The notes: a model not told the origin generated them from the sequence alone. Positions 11,943 to 25,307 are shown, counted from the first letter of the stretch. The stretch is DNA of 64,000 bases from Typha latifolia (GCA_019914945.1 CM034108.1:3482001-3546000); one strand, 5' to 3'. Made by a program: numbers and translations.

Positions 11943-12894
11943 CTTTTCTGTGTTTCTAAGCTCATATTGAATTCTAAGTGAGGGGACCTATATAGGAGAT
12001 TTTTCAGACTAAGAAGATATGTCGGTGGCTTCTTGCATGTATCATGGTTTGCAGCTAATACTGCTCATTATTTAATGGCATTCTATAGGGTCTGAGTATC
12101 TTCATTGCAGTATTCCTGTTGGTTTGAATTCTACTCTGATTTACCTGACTGAAAGCATTATTCTCACTTATTGTGAATCTTCTGGCACATATATCGTCTC
12201 TCAGTTATTTAGTTGCTTGATACTGAACATTTCTTTTAATCTGATTGTTTATTACTTAGTGTTGCGTGAAAGTAAGTATATGTCACCTTACATCAAAGAT
12301 GGTTTCACTTTTCAGCATTTTTCTCCAGGTCGGGAAGTTTATTGTTGGCACTTTCACACACCGTCATGCTCTTCTTTTCCCGCTCTTCCACCAAGCATGT
12401 TGGTGGATTGTTAGAGCGTCAATTTCTCATTTCACCTGATATGATGTTTGGTTATTTTACACTAACTTAGGTCTACATACAGCACAGAGAAGGCTATGTT
12501 CACAACGAAGCTTATCAAAATGTTTAATAAACTCTCCGTAATTCAGTGTGCATATTGGTATCAGAAAAAGAGACATCGTCTATAGCATGACCTCAGTGAT
12601 AGAATATGCAAAATAAAGCTCACATTCTATAGAAAGAGACCATTGCTTAGTATAATAGTTACGGCTTGTTTAGCGAGACCGTGTTTTTCTGATTGACTCA
12701 TTTATGTTTACAAGCATTGCAAGTTAGAATATTTGGAGACATGATAAGTAATAACGGATCTAACCACATCCTCTCAAAGAAAAATAAAATAATAACAGAG
12801 CCAACTGGGGCATGATTAGCTGTGTCAGAAAGTGAGCTTTGAAGACGGAAAATAAGCATTTCCATCAATCTGCTTTTAATTCAGGTGAAGGAAT
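11943..12894. other. Convergent 3' region between eIF5A and IPK
   Basis: About 950 bp between the stop codons of two genes that face each other. It must contain both 3'UTRs. I see no coding potential, RNA gene or repeat; the open frame around 12124-12414 lacks any recognisable domain. Confidence 0.6.
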
Positions 12895-15800
12895 CTACTT
12901 GGAAGAACGTATAATGGTTCCAAGCCAATCCTCAGGATTCTCACGCACTTGCCCCTTTAGAGCTCTTAGTGAGTACTCCGTACCAACCTGTATGTATTAG
13001 CCGCAATGCTTAAGTCTGAATTGTAGGATTTAAAAAGCAGAGTATTGTGGACAGGATTATAATTACTAAATACCTTTGCGATATAGACATCAATGCCAAG
13101 TTTTGCTATCATTGCAGCTTCAGATATTTTCGTCTCCATTCCCCCAGTAGTGTCATGGGCTGCTACTGTGATTGCAACTGAATGTAGAAGAAATTAAGTC
13201 ATATCAGGTTAGCACAATGGTATATAGGAAAATGGGCTTAACTAAAAGCAGCATAAAGCGCTCTGTCTGTAAGGAAAAATAAAAACCTATTTCAATTTTC
13301 CAACACTACGTGGTATAAGCCTATCTAATATTATATAGTCGCTTACCTACTGATATATTAACAAAGAGCTGTGTGAATAACTGTCTAAAGGAGAAAAGGC
13401 TGTTTTGATGCCGTTTCCAAGATATTTTCTCTACATGTTGAACTCATCAGCAGACAACCGAAGATATGAGCTAGCTTCAGTGTTCTAATTGACTAATTCA
13501 GAGCAGAAACTGATCTCAGTTTTCTAGCCATCTCAGAAGCTTCATAATGTTGAACATATTCATAACTTTTGAAAAGCAGCAGGCCACTAGCATTGGTTTC
13601 ATTATAATCTAAAATTGACTTCTAGGAAGATAATTAGTAGTTGCAACGTACCTTTCTTGCTATTGTGTGTTAATGCAGGTCTCACGATGGACCAGTTCCC
13701 ATCTTCATCTACCACTGTTATGAATATGAATCAATTTTTGCAAATCCAGGTGTATTATTCTTCCAAAGCAAGGAAATTTACTCAGGATAAGGGAAGATAA
13801 TAATACATAATAATTATTATGTAAATATAAAAAGAGAAAATGTAGATTACAAATTAGAACAGGCAGATCTATTATGGCACTGAAATCTCACCTATCTCTC
13901 TGATAAGTACAGCATTAAGATCTGTTGGTGGACGGTCATATACTCCTAGAACGTCAGTCTACATGGGGAACAAGTGGAAATACAAGCAACAAATCAAAAT
14001 ATATTTCTGATGATGGCAAATAGTTATACCAGTATAGCAAGTTTGAAATGTTAACTGATCAGTCAATTCCAACTAAACTATTTGACATATATATACATTT
14101 ATATAAAAGAATGTATGCATTCATGGAATTCCTGAAAGATAAAATTACCAGAAACACAACATATTTGGGAAGCAATAGCTGTGCAAGGTGCCGGATAATG
14201 ACATCCCCACTCAATATGGTACAGTCCTGATCAGTTAGTCCTACAATCAGTATCAGATCAAGAAAACAAAATGAAATGTGTTTTCCCTCCCACAAAACCT
14301 CAACTACTAGAGGAAGACCATCCACATATTGACATATGACATGATCTAATCAAGAAATACCTGCAAGTGATCCAGAACTGCATCTCCATGCAGAACCTAG
14401 AACAAATGATTCTTAGATCATAGACAGTATTCTCATAAATATTAACGTCAAGCTCTCAATTTAGAACACTGAATGGTAAGAGGAATAGTTATAGTTTTAC
14501 TCAAATATGGTACAACACCTTGTTTAATCATCTAAGTTCCCAAACTAACTACAATCGAGGATGCACATTTTCTTTTCATCCTAACACTGGGGGTCATCAT
14601 TTCGGACAGCTTCACAGCAGAAACTGCGGATCACTTAACTGGAATTGTGATTCTTTACCAATTGGGATGGCACTCTTCACCCTCTCTTGCTTATTTAATT
14701 AGCCAAATGCTTTTAAATAGGAGATAGAAGATGAGGTAAGTTGCTTCATATAACTTGGGTGCTTAAGATGGCAAATATTTTGCAGTGGCACGAGCTCAGA
14801 AAAATATGCATTCCAAACGGAAAAATTGTAATGAATCTGGTGCCACAACTTACAGGGACAAAACCAGCATGGAGTGAGTGAATGATTTGAGAAGCATCAG
14901 CTGAAGCAATCTGCAGAAGTAGTAATGCTAATCATAACCATTTGTACCAATAAAACAACAAAGAAGTAAAGAACTCTTTAATGATAATGACTATTTTTGT
15001 AGAGCGGTTGACTTAGCGTTTAAGTGAGTGCCTTACATGGATTCACCACCTATGAATACCTAAGCATCAGCCTTACCATTTGTCTTAATGTTTTACTTTA
15101 ATGGTGGATTCTCAAAATAGTTGAAGATGTTGCCAAATTGGTGGAGTCTATTGACATGCTATTTCACAGTATAAACATACTCTTTTGTAGATTTCATGTA
15201 TTAGCTGAAGACTTCTTTATTATTATTTTGACAGTTTATTTAATTTTAATCCATCTTGACCTATCTACTAGTACTTTGGTCTAAAAGATTGTACAAAATG
15301 TTTCATATTGCACTTGTCAGGATGGAAATTAATTATTTCACTTAAGTGTAATACATGTTGAGAAAGCAAGGAACTAAGTATCAGATGCGAAAAATATATA
15401 AATTGATGTGTAAGCAATGTAACAGAAGATTTCACATCTGCTTCTGACATTTCTTTGTTGAGTTGACCATCCACAAGCAAATGGTGACATTCCAACAGAT
15501 GGTATTCCTTCTGCAAGAGAATATGAGAAATTGTCAAGCTGTCTATGTTGCACTGATATTGCCAATCAGTATAGCTGACTATGCTTGTTTATGTGGATTA
15601 TTGAATGAGTAAAAGAATCTTCCACTGTACTGCATAGCTTCTCACATGGCATACTTCTTAAGAAGAGAATATGCAACCTATGTGGCTCATAAAGAGAAAA
15701 TATTTTACGAGCCATAAAGGAAGAGACAAAATACTCTGGTTATGAGCCTTCACTTTGAAAAGTCAGATTGCTTCAACATGATTCTTCTACTAAAGTACTT

Positions 15801-18420
15801 ATCACAAGGGCATACGAGTGCCAACATTCTAAAATACAAATGGTCATCCATTCATCCAACACTCAGCTGTCATATTAATTGCAAACCAAGCATGCATAAT
15901 GAACTAAACACTTAATGAAGAGAAGTGTGTGAAACAAGTTTGGTAATGACAGATAGCATCAACTTACATCCATTTATTCCTGTGCAGAAGTTACAGTCAC
16001 TAATCAGAAACTACTAAAAGTTAGCCTGAAGTGGGCCCAACAATCCAAAGATGTGGCTTCCATGAAGCTGGTTACTTGGGACATCAATGAGCCATAACTT
16101 TGATTGAGAAAATGACTCCAGAAAAATAATACTTATCTACATCCTGGGGCATTTCTGGTGAAATATATGCATTGGCCTGTACATAATTTTAGATGTCAAA
16201 CCTTATTTTGTTACCAAATCTATGACTGAAGGGTGGTTGCAAGCTCACACTAACATGCAATACCAGACAAAGAAACTTGTTAGCTTGTTCAACAGTGCTA
16301 ATACTTTTTATTGAATCTGAGTCCCTTTCAACAAATTAACTCATCGTTCTCAAGTTCAACAGTGCTAATACTGGAGCATTTTGTCCCCCAATATATTCTA
16401 ACTTTTTCATGATTCAAAATAGTGAAACCTTTGTCAACATAAGCATCACCAGCTCGTAATTTACCTTGATCGGACAGACCATGTCTTGACGTATCCTAAC
16501 ACCACACCTTGACCACAGATAGCTCCTATTTTACTGAGCATATTCTGAAAAGCGAAAGTAGTAGGCGCTATCACTTCCCTGATGAGTCTAATTAGACAAC
16601 CACCTTTCAACTAAAATTCATCATCAAATCAATCTACTTCATTTCCTATATAACTAATATCAATCTCAATTAGAAGATAACGTAGCATAAACCAATCCTC
16701 ACTGGAAAGAAGTCATAAATATATGAAGTTCCTTTAAGCAAGAATCAGCATTGTTTGCTGGACCAAGTGATAAGACACTTTGCCTGCATGATTAACGATG
16801 ATGTAGTTGGTAGGATCTTTTGCAAAGTAGAACAATTTGTCACATACATATGAGTATTAAAGAGACAATTGCCACAGTTTTAGCATGCATAAATGTCAAA
16901 CAATGTGATACTATGTTTCAACTAGAAAGCTGCATTTCAACATTGTTGCACAATACAAAATGAAAAACTCAAGGCAACCGTACCTCTTGCAAGAGCTCTC
17001 ACAATTTCAAGGTTGAGAGAAGTCACCTGGATTATTAGGAAAGGACATAAGTCTAAGAAAACTAGCAAGCAAAGATACAAGTTGGAGATGCAATAAACTC
17101 TGAAACATGTATCGTAGGAAAGTTGCAATAGCTAAGAAACAAAAGAAAAACACATATGAACCTCTGTAGTACCAAAAATTCATTTCATCAATGCCCTTAC
17201 AGAAATCCTTGTAGCCACAAAACCAGCCTTGACAAGTGGGAGATGCAGTCCTCCTTTATGGACCCCTGATCTACTTGCTTGAAAGTGTCCAAAAGAACCT
17301 TAAAGGAAGAGAATGTTATGTGAGAACTGCCATAGTAAGGAATAAAACTCAATTTTTGTCTCCCAACAAGCCTGGAGTTGTTAGTTAATCATTGACTATG
17401 TGCAACGTATGTACCTTGAGAGCAAATAAGAACATAGACAATTTATCCTCTTTAAGGTACGGGCCTATCCGACCATGTTGTCTTATGCACTTCACACTCC
17501 TCTGACCACTTTTTGCATACACTTTAGTTGTACACTGTACAAGTTTAACATATTACGAGCATTGCCCGATGTTACAGCAATAAAGTTCATTAACTTATAA
17601 ACTACACAACCCTTCTACAGTTAGGGATGCCTTAGGTGACCCAATAATGCTTCCCCGCAATCTCGTTGTTTAGTGAATTGTGACTCATTTTTTGAAAAAA
17701 TCCTGATATTTTGCTAATTCAGAATACCCTTTAAATGGGGCCATAAGACTCGGTAAGATGCACTACATTACTCTTCATTAGGCCTTAATGAGTATTCTCA
17801 ATCCAAAAGCTTTTGAAACGATATACATTAACATTACATATTAAGAGCAATCAAACTAAACCACACATAAACTTTTGGCTCTTTGCGTCATCCATGATTT
17901 TAAGTTTTAGTTCTCTGTGATATGCACAACATCTTCCAAACTGAGATAAACGAATCAAGAAGAAAAAGAAGAGCAAGTCATCCTTCTAACCTGCTCCATG
18001 GACCACGATAAAATTGTTGCCCAAATCCATCCCCAAATGCTCTCTGAGCTCATCAATCGCACTGGAAACAGTAAGCTCTCCAGTTCCTCTGCTCCAATCC
18101 ATTCCTAAAACCTTTGCGGGAGAAGCGTTTCCTCCAGAAGACCCCATGGCTTCTCTTAGCTGCGCACAAGCAGATCTCAGACTCTCCTCATCTATACTCT
18201 CTAACTCGTTCTTGCGGGTGATCGCAGCACCACCTAGAAATCGCCAAAAACTGGATCACGACATTAAAAAGGAAGAGATTTCTGATCTAAATCGGGGAGA
18301 GAGAGATATAAACATATATATACCGAGCTTGACGATGCAGCGAAGGGGTTGACGCCCTTCGATTAGGGCTCGATCCAAAGGAGAGATGCTAGAGTTTGGC
18401 TTGTTGGACTCGTCTTCCAT
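12895..18420 (-). CDS. IPK: Isopentenyl phosphate kinase
   Basis: Twelve exons on the minus strand: 18420-18324, 18233-17991, 17298-17201, 17026-16984, 15510-15449, 14910-14854, 14396-14361, 14226-14149, 13958-13892, 13714-13652, 13177-13074 and 12987-12895. They encode 346 residues. IPK is an amino-acid-kinase-fold enzyme that converts isopentenyl phosphate to isopentenyl diphosphate with ATP in the cytosol, feeding isoprenoid synthesis. Visible hallmarks are the phosphate-binding KLGGAAIT (K31), the HGAGSFGHF loop with the family's catalytic His (H118), EGIPSVGMSPFACGWS, CTILSGDVIIRHLA, and the C-terminal AAHDTTGGMETKI. The start at 18420 puts K31 at a normal distance from the N-terminus. 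Exon 5 must end at a weak donor (GTCAGA) to keep frame. Exon 8 needs the second of two nearby AGs, since the first would bring in a stop. No damage seen. Confidence 0.94.
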
Positions 18421-19344
18421 CGATTTCTTCTTCTAAGCTTCGTGGAAGTGGTAGTGCAAAGCACTTCAAACTAAAATTTCCGAATCGGTTCGCTCAAATT
18501 GATATATAAAAGCGAATTATTTTGCAAAATAACCCCTGCAAATTGCAAAACTACAGGGTTCTTACAGGGAATCATTACAAATGTAGGGTGCTATCCGCAA
18601 ATGTTCTAAATGCCATTCTTTCTGTTGTCGAATATATGTGAATAATAGACAAGAAATCACACATACAACTATTCCCGCGCAAAATTCGCAGTGGATGATT
18701 TGCAGAATCCCACCATTCTCCACTCATCTTACAAAGTTTGCACGATCATTTCAATGTGGACAATGGGAACAAAACGCAACGAGAAGGAAAAGAAATCGGC
18801 CGGTGCCTCTGAAAGCCGACTCCTTTTAGAAATTGGAGAAGGTAATGGAGAGATTTGTAGCATGTGATTTTTTTTTAGGGTTTAAGCTATTGATCCTTTG
18901 CAAGATTGCCCATGTTATTCTTGGATGGCTCTCGTGATTCTTGTGATTGTGTCAGAATTTGTTTTCCAAGCTAAGTGGTAGAGTTACTTAGATGAGACAT
19001 TTCACCCGTGCATTCTATTTAGATGACAAAAGACGAAGCTAGTGAAGCTTAAACAATTTGGAGACTACCAACTATGTTCTCGTAACTCACCTGCGAGTTC
19101 TATCGGGTAAAGCCAATGATTAGAGACATCGGGAGCGCAACGTCCTCAATCTATTAGGGACCATCACAATACTTTGTTTTAATTAGACAGTCGGATTTCC
19201 TTATCCGTACCAGTTTTGAGTCAACAAGTTATTTGATATGATAACTCACTTTATTGCTGAAGTATCCATTGGTCCTCTTTTTGTATGAGCAACTTCTGTT
19301 TGTATTTATTTCTGAGTAAATTTTGTTCGTGTCAACTACTTCTG
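18421..19344. other. IPK upstream region, no other gene seen
   Basis: Contains the IPK 5'UTR and promoter (AT-rich segment 18480-18540). A short open frame at 18638-18829 has no recognisable features. Nothing else can be supported here. Confidence 0.5.
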
Positions 19345-19870
19345 AAGATTGGGCAAGGTACCTGCAGCACTGCATCTAGAGCACACCATGCTGATACTGG
19401 ATAAATTGCCGCCGTGAAGAAGGTCTGGTTTGACAATTTTGAGCCGGAAAATGTCAGTTTCATGGCGCTGAAATTGAGATCCTCTGCGCCATTGACCATT
19501 CAAGCATCATACAATTGGAAGGATTGATAAGTTCTTCAATTATCATTTAGCTTGTATCCTGTTTTCAAATATATGGAGCATGATTGCAGGTCTGCCATCT
19601 TGTTCCAAAATAAAGTTCAGCGAACCAAAGGTTTTTCCATGTTCTTGCAAGTAAACTCAAATAAAGGTTAGACTATTGGTATCTTGTTAGTAACTTAATG
19701 TTGCATTTATATTGTAGGTTATTATCTAAGCTTGAACATTGTCATTCACAAGGAGTCATGCACCGTGATATCAAGTGTGCTAACCTACTAGTTGGGGATC
19801 CTGAAGATAGCTGATTTTGGTTTAGCAAATTTCTTTACTCCTGGAGGAAAGCAATTACTAACCAGTAAGA
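19345..19870 (+). pseudogene. Plant CDK-like protein kinase (CRK / At1g54610-type) fragment
   Basis: A degenerate piece of a cyclin-dependent-kinase-like gene. It reads IGQGT (Gly loop) at ~19348, AAVKKVWFDNFEPENVSFMA (catalytic-Lys strand and following helix) at ~19410-19462, a YMEHD block at ~19570-19585, and HCHSQGVMHRDIKCANLLVG (catalytic loop, HRD) at ~19740-19796. KIADFGLANF (DFG) follows, but in a shifted frame. A clean intron relic sits at 19651-19717 (GT...AG), so this came from genomic DNA, not a processed transcript. Frame breaks and stops separate the blocks, and the N-terminal extension and the C-lobe after the DFG segment are missing. The kinase family is clear; the exact subfamily is inferred from the EPE-V-FMA and HCHS-GV-HRDIK signatures. 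Confidence 0.75.
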
Positions 19871-20932
19871 ATTTTTTTGTATCACAATTCTATTTCCAAA
19901 GTGGTAAGCATGTTGTCATTCAACTTTGATGCAAAATAGTTGTTAGCTTGTGTGACCAATCAAATCCGTGAATTGGAATAATCTGACCTCAAATCTAACC
20001 AGGGTGATGTAGTAGCACCACTGAAAGCTTTGGCAATCATGCCAGCTAATAGCAAACTCTTTGATTAGGATAGGCTGGTGGCCATGTATTAGGTGAATTA
20101 ATTACCATCAAAAGAAGAGATGATGCAAGCCACACACTTTCCTGTCATTCATATCTGCCTGAGAAGTAGAAAGAGTCCTTTTCAAGTAGGAAAAGTATAG
20201 TAGTAATTTTTTCTGATACAAGTGCTGAAAGAGTGCAGGGCCCATCTTGTCCTTGGCCTGACCGCATAGTTTATTGAAGATATAAATTGTAATTATTTTC
20301 TTACCAGCATTGTTTCGCTCTTTACTTTCTTCTACTAAAAGTTTTGAAATGTACTCGTACATTTTTCCTAATGACAGAATATGATAGACAGATTAATTGA
20401 GTTCAACAGAATTCTTCTGAGGCAAAATCAACCAAGTCCTATGCAGATGTAATATTTCAAGCAATGTTGGATGACAATGGAAGTTTCTTCCATTTCTTGC
20501 AGTTTGAACACAAATAAGCTGCATTTGTCAGCACAACATATCGAATAAACTGTGTTAAAGCATTATGTCACATTGCATATGAATCATACATATATATATA
20601 CACATGGCAGTAAGTCCTTAATTGCATTAGGCATTTTATGAATCGAACATTCCACTTGCAGTACATACTACTGATCAACATCGAGCTATATATAAACCAT
20701 TTATTTGATTGCTCCATTTCTATAAAAATTCCATGACTCTTATCCTAAGAATTTTGACTTGAAAATTTCATTACTATTTGGAACTCCTCCTGCTAACCAA
20801 ATTGCTTCAACACTTTGTCTGTGAAGATGCAATAACTTCTGGATGCACAAACCAAATTCTCTGATATGAAACTTTCTGTGAAAATACTGTGATCCCTCCC
20901 CTGAACATCTCTGGGAGCAGACAACTGAAACC
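19871..20932. other. Intergenic, no supported gene
   Basis: AT-rich DNA between the kinase relic and the membrane-protein gene. I could not recognise the C-lobe of the kinase continuing here. The last ~200 bp are probably 3'UTR of the membrane-protein gene. Confidence 0.5.
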
Positions 20933-21889
20933 TCAAGCTTGCAGAGCAACTTTCTCCTCCGGTTCGAGCTCTCTTTGGTTGTCAGGTCCAACATCCAAAT
21001 TCGAGTAGCATTGCGCTTGGCATGCCTTGTAAAAGATGCAGCTTACAATAACTTCAAGAACGATGAACAATGAGTATATGTAAACAATCGAGAAGACCTC
21101 CCAGATGGCAGACGGGTCGATTTTCCCCGACAGGCGATATGGATTTGTCACCCTGAACCGAAACAAGGATTCAACTGCGGCCATTCCCAAATTGGTAGGC
21201 AAGGCCAGGGCCAAGGCAGTTGCAAACTGGCCCTTCATTAGAACAGAGGCCTTAAGCACCGCTCGATACCCGCTGCAATCCTCCATTGCCGATACCACAA
21301 CAGCCATGTTGCAGACCACCATGGTGTCTGCGATGACCACACAATAGAAGAGCGCGCCGACTGTACAAACCGCAGCGAGAGAGTTGCTCGACGAGAGGTG
21401 AAGCATGTCCACAGCATTGAAAGCAAGGAACAGAAAGGAAAAGATTGCAGCATTGGTAGATAAGATTAGAAAATTGTTGAAGAGATGAGTCAGAAGAAGA
21501 GGTCGATAGAGTGGAAGGAATTCAGACAACCGAGGAGGGGCAACTCTGCTATGCCGGCATTCGCGAAAGATGTGAATTATGGAAGCTTTGGCAAGGAGAA
21601 GAAAAGTGAGGGTGAAGGGGAGAGTGCAGATGGAGGTGAAGATTGTCTCAGAGAGCTTGACATTGACGAGGGAGAAGAAGTCGGAGGCCGGGAAGTTTGC
21701 GGCGCGGAAGAGTAACCCGAGGCTGGAGGAGATGGTGTGGAGGATGGAGGAAGAAGGGGTGAGAGCTTGCGAGAGGAGGACGGAGGCCGAGACCGGGAAG
21801 ACGAGGAGCGCGGCGATGGATGTGAAGGAGTGGTAGCTCTGGAAGAAGGATCTCATGGAGCATCTTATGATGCTGGTGGCCACTGCCAT
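20933..21889 (-). CDS. Intronless multi-pass membrane protein (At1g26650/At1g69430-like)
   Basis: A single uninterrupted frame of 318 residues from MAVATSIIRC at 21889. An in-frame ATG 12 codons upstream (21925) would add a short Lys-rich leader; I prefer the inner start because the added leader is very basic and lies in promoter-like A-rich sequence. The protein shows about six long hydrophobic segments, near residues 23-42, 85-108, 135-160, 168-198, 215-235 and 265-295. It has a charged, Glu-rich C-terminal tail. Plants have a family of such uncharacterised membrane proteins (some labelled 'son of sevenless' without basis). I assign it there mainly by its position next to IPK and general architecture. 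Molecular function is unknown. Confidence 0.8.
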   Translation of the reverse strand: MAVATSIIRCSMRSFFQSYHSFTSIAALLVFPVSASVLLSQALTPSSSILHTISSSLGLLFRAANFPASDFFSLVNVKLSETIFTSICTLPFTLTFLLLAKASIIHIFRECRHSRVAPPRLSEFLPLYRPLLLTHLFNNFLILSTNAAIFSFLFLAFNAVDMLHLSSSNSLAAVCTVGALFYCVVIADTMVVCNMAVVVSAMEDCSGYRAVLKASVLMKGQFATALALALPTNLGMAAVESLFRFRVTNPYRLSGKIDPSAIWEVFSIVYIYSLFIVLEVIVSCIFYKACQAQCYSNLDVGPDNQRELEPEEKVALQA

Positions 21890-23032
21890 TTTTTTTTCCT
21901 TGTTTGGAAGTTTCAACTTCCTCAAATGATAAAGAGGGGAAGGAGATCTTCTTTAGCAATGGTGAAGAGACGTACAAAGTGAACTCCCAACGAGTGTGTG
22001 TTATATATTGGTCTTACCTACGTGGGAAATTACTTGAATTGGAAATAGTTTGCGATTATTTCACTATCGCACCCCATATTATGCATTTATTTCAGTTTAC
22101 ACCATCTCTTTGCACTATTTCTTATTTTTCTTCTATTATATCATAGTTGTTCCTTATTAGGGTCTGTAATGAGAAAATCCCCTAAAAAAATTGAACCGCT
22201 TTGGATGGCCAACCGACCGTAGATTGCCACTACATGTGTTGCAGGAAATTCCTGCACCCGACGCCGTAGTCGATCAGCTGCTGAGCTCGGTTCAAGAGGT
22301 TTATTTAAGAGAATTTTTTTAGTGTAGTTTTCCAGATGAATGATAGGCCAACAACTAATTTCTTATTTTGCCGACGGCGATTTGGATTATAACTTGTATT
22401 TTAATTTCTTATTTTGTTTTTAGCCTTGCCTATCGAATCCAAGCCAACATCTCTGTGATTAATTATTTCATAGGTCGAGTAACCATAAATCTTTTTTTTT
22501 ATTAAAAAAAAGAATTAGATAACTTTCTTTTTCATTATGTTTGTATGAAAAATATAACGTTTTTAAAGAGTCAATTTAGTGTTGGGCATAACCATAAAGT
22601 GTAATTTACTAATTGTTCTTACGCCCAGATTGATATGATGTGATGAACTAAGACTTACAGTAAAACTAAGTGTGTGTCAAGTAGTTAAAAAAGTGAAGTT
22701 TAATAAAAATGAAAAAAATAGTGAGGTAATAATAAGGTAACCAGATTTAACGAGTGGAATACCAATGTGTCACTTTCTGTAGTGTTTTTTGTATAGGATA
22801 TCAATAAGATTATATTAACATTTTGGTCAATATATGCAGTGGGATGAGATGGACAGTGGGTCAGTGGCATGGGGACTTCTATATCATGACAATATACCAA
22901 CTAATATTGCTCCCAGTTTGGGATCTCTATTTGTGTGACACCCTTTTGAACACACCACTTTCCCAACCTTTGGACGTATCACCTACTGCAATTCAAATGC
23001 ATCACCATTCACCCACCAGCAATGCATCTCTT

Positions 23033-23034
<2 letters not shown>

Positions 23035-23064
<30 letters not shown>
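23035..23064. repeat. TA dinucleotide microsatellite
   Basis: A (TA)n run of about 30 bp in gene-free DNA. Similar shorter TA runs occur at 26551-26571, 29317-29333 and 44570-44590. Confidence 0.85.
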
Positions 23065-23067
<3 letters not shown>

Positions 23068-25259
23068 TTCTAATTAAATAGATGCAGTTGGAGTTCGAAC
23101 TCGAAAACTCTCGTATATTTTTTTTCTTTTTCTTTTTTTAACTATGAGAGGAATATCTATATTTTTTGAAGGCTAAATTATATTTTCACCTCCTGTATTA
23201 TGTGACAATCTGCATCCTATAGAAGAATATATGCTTTTATTCTTTATAAACGCAGGATAAAAGACTATGGTGTTTTTTTTTATCCCTCTTTTTAGATAGG
23301 GTAAGAGATAAAAATTCCTTATCCGCTATATAAATAATTATTATATTTTATCATGAAAAATATATGCAGGAGTGTTTGTGAATATAGAGAATGTGCTAAA
23401 TAAATAAATAAGAAAGCCTACTTAAAAATGAGCAATAGTTTAAGATCTAGATATAATCATTCCTATTTTTTTAACTAAATAAAAATAAGAATAGGAATAT
23501 CATCTATCACATATTAAAAATCTTCATCTTTATCATTATTTTTTTATCCGATGCATTTGCACAAAAAATAAAACTCTAACTTTTAATAATAAAAAGATTA
23601 GGGATGAATAACTTTCTATAATGGAGTACAAATAACTTAGATAGAAGATGTATAAAAATCGTCAGGTATTGGAGAGTAATGTCTGAACAACCACAAACCT
23701 AAGGGGGACTACTCGTCGAGGTAAGGAATGTAAAACTTAGCCATTAAAACTATCAGAATGTCATTTTCGTTAATTATCCATTATATATCTTTTTGTTAAA
23801 AATTAGGGTAATTATAAATTGCTTGGTTTTGTTTAAAATCAAACTCTCTCCTAAACTTCTATTTATATTATTCTGCCCCTTCATTTAGAGTAATATAAAA
23901 TTGTTAACTTTTTCACCTAAATTTTATAGAAAAAGTACATGAAAAAATTATCCAACCTTTTCTATCTTCTCATATCTAAGATTATAAGCCTCAAACCTTA
24001 GTTATTATTTATCATAATGCATCTCCCTTTAAATTTAAATATATGACCATGGAATAATTTTATGAACTAGATTTCGACCGATTTTGACGTAAGAAATTAT
24101 GTGAATTTTTATGGTGGTAGACTCAACGGTTATGAATTTAATAGCTTTTGTTTCACGTAAATTCATGTTTGGAGTGCAAAGTTAAAAATAAAAAAGTGAA
24201 GAAATTTTATAAAATGGTAGATCGATAATATCCAAAGTTACGGTGGTCGTCGAAGGGTGGTGATGGACGATTGTAAGGTAGAACAGCTCGTGGATGAAGA
24301 GGGTGATTAGGATTTGGGTGCTTTAAATGAATCTAGAGTTAAAATCTACTCCTACAAATATAAAGATAATTTACGACTATAATAAAATGATAATAACTTA
24401 AATATAAAATAATTTAAATCAATAATCATTCCGTACACCCTAAAAAACTCATAATTGCTCATATCTATAAGAGTAAAGTCTTAGCGGATCGGATCCACAT
24501 GTGAATTATTTATTTTAATCTAAAATTAAAATAATAAATAAATTAGACTAACTAAACTTTATTTGACTCAACTCAACTAACTTGATCCCCGTGATCGGAT
24601 CAAATCATATAACAAATAAAAAACTTAATTTATCTTAAAATTATAGGCAAACGATTTATACTTAATCAAATAATGAATCTATTGTTTCTTTGTTAAATTA
24701 GGAAGAACCGTAAGGGATAATTTAAAATTTAACCTAAAACATATTGGGTGATCAATTTTAAGCCCTCTAAAATCAATGCACCCTTGCTTAAAAGAGAAAA
24801 GTAGAAGAGAAAATTTAAGAATAAAATAATTATTTGATATATTTATTTTCTATTACACTATTAGGAATTTGAGAGATATTAGGTTGGTGTCACAAATCGA
24901 TTAATGAGGCCATATTGGGTGGTTACACATAATTGATCAGATTCTGACATTTTGTTTTATACCAAGTAAGCAAATTAATGGTTGAAAGGGATTTATATAA
25001 CCAACCAAATTATTGGCATTTAAGAGGTTTGACTGTTTTTATATTCATCATCTTATGTGCTTTCATAATGTCATTAATTCTGTTTTTATTTCAATAATTT
25101 TCAGGTAAAACCTGATAATAATCACTTTTCTTTTCTTTTACAAGAATTAATTACATTTAGACTCTTCGATTTACTATATAATATCTCTCACGTCATCTTA
25201 TTCTTAATTTTTGTCTAAAACAAGAGTAAGATAGTTAATAGAGCATCTAAAATTGATCA

Positions 25260-25307
25260 TTTGAGACTCAGTATGATATGTTTTAATATATCATACTGAG
25301 TCTCAAA
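25260..25307. repeat. Perfect 20-bp inverted repeat with 8-bp loop
   Basis: Arm 25260-25279 (TTTGAGACTCAGTATGATAT) is the exact reverse complement of 25288-25307, separated by 8 bp. Twenty matched pairs is unlikely by chance. It could be the core of a miniature transposable element, or a small foldback able to form an RNA hairpin. Confidence 0.8.

Noticed and set aside
21105..21982. Several overlapping open frames on the plus strand opposite the membrane-protein gene
   Set aside because: They are antisense shadows of the real minus-strand frame. Their peptides are rich in Arg/Glu from low-complexity codons, and none has a recognisable domain.
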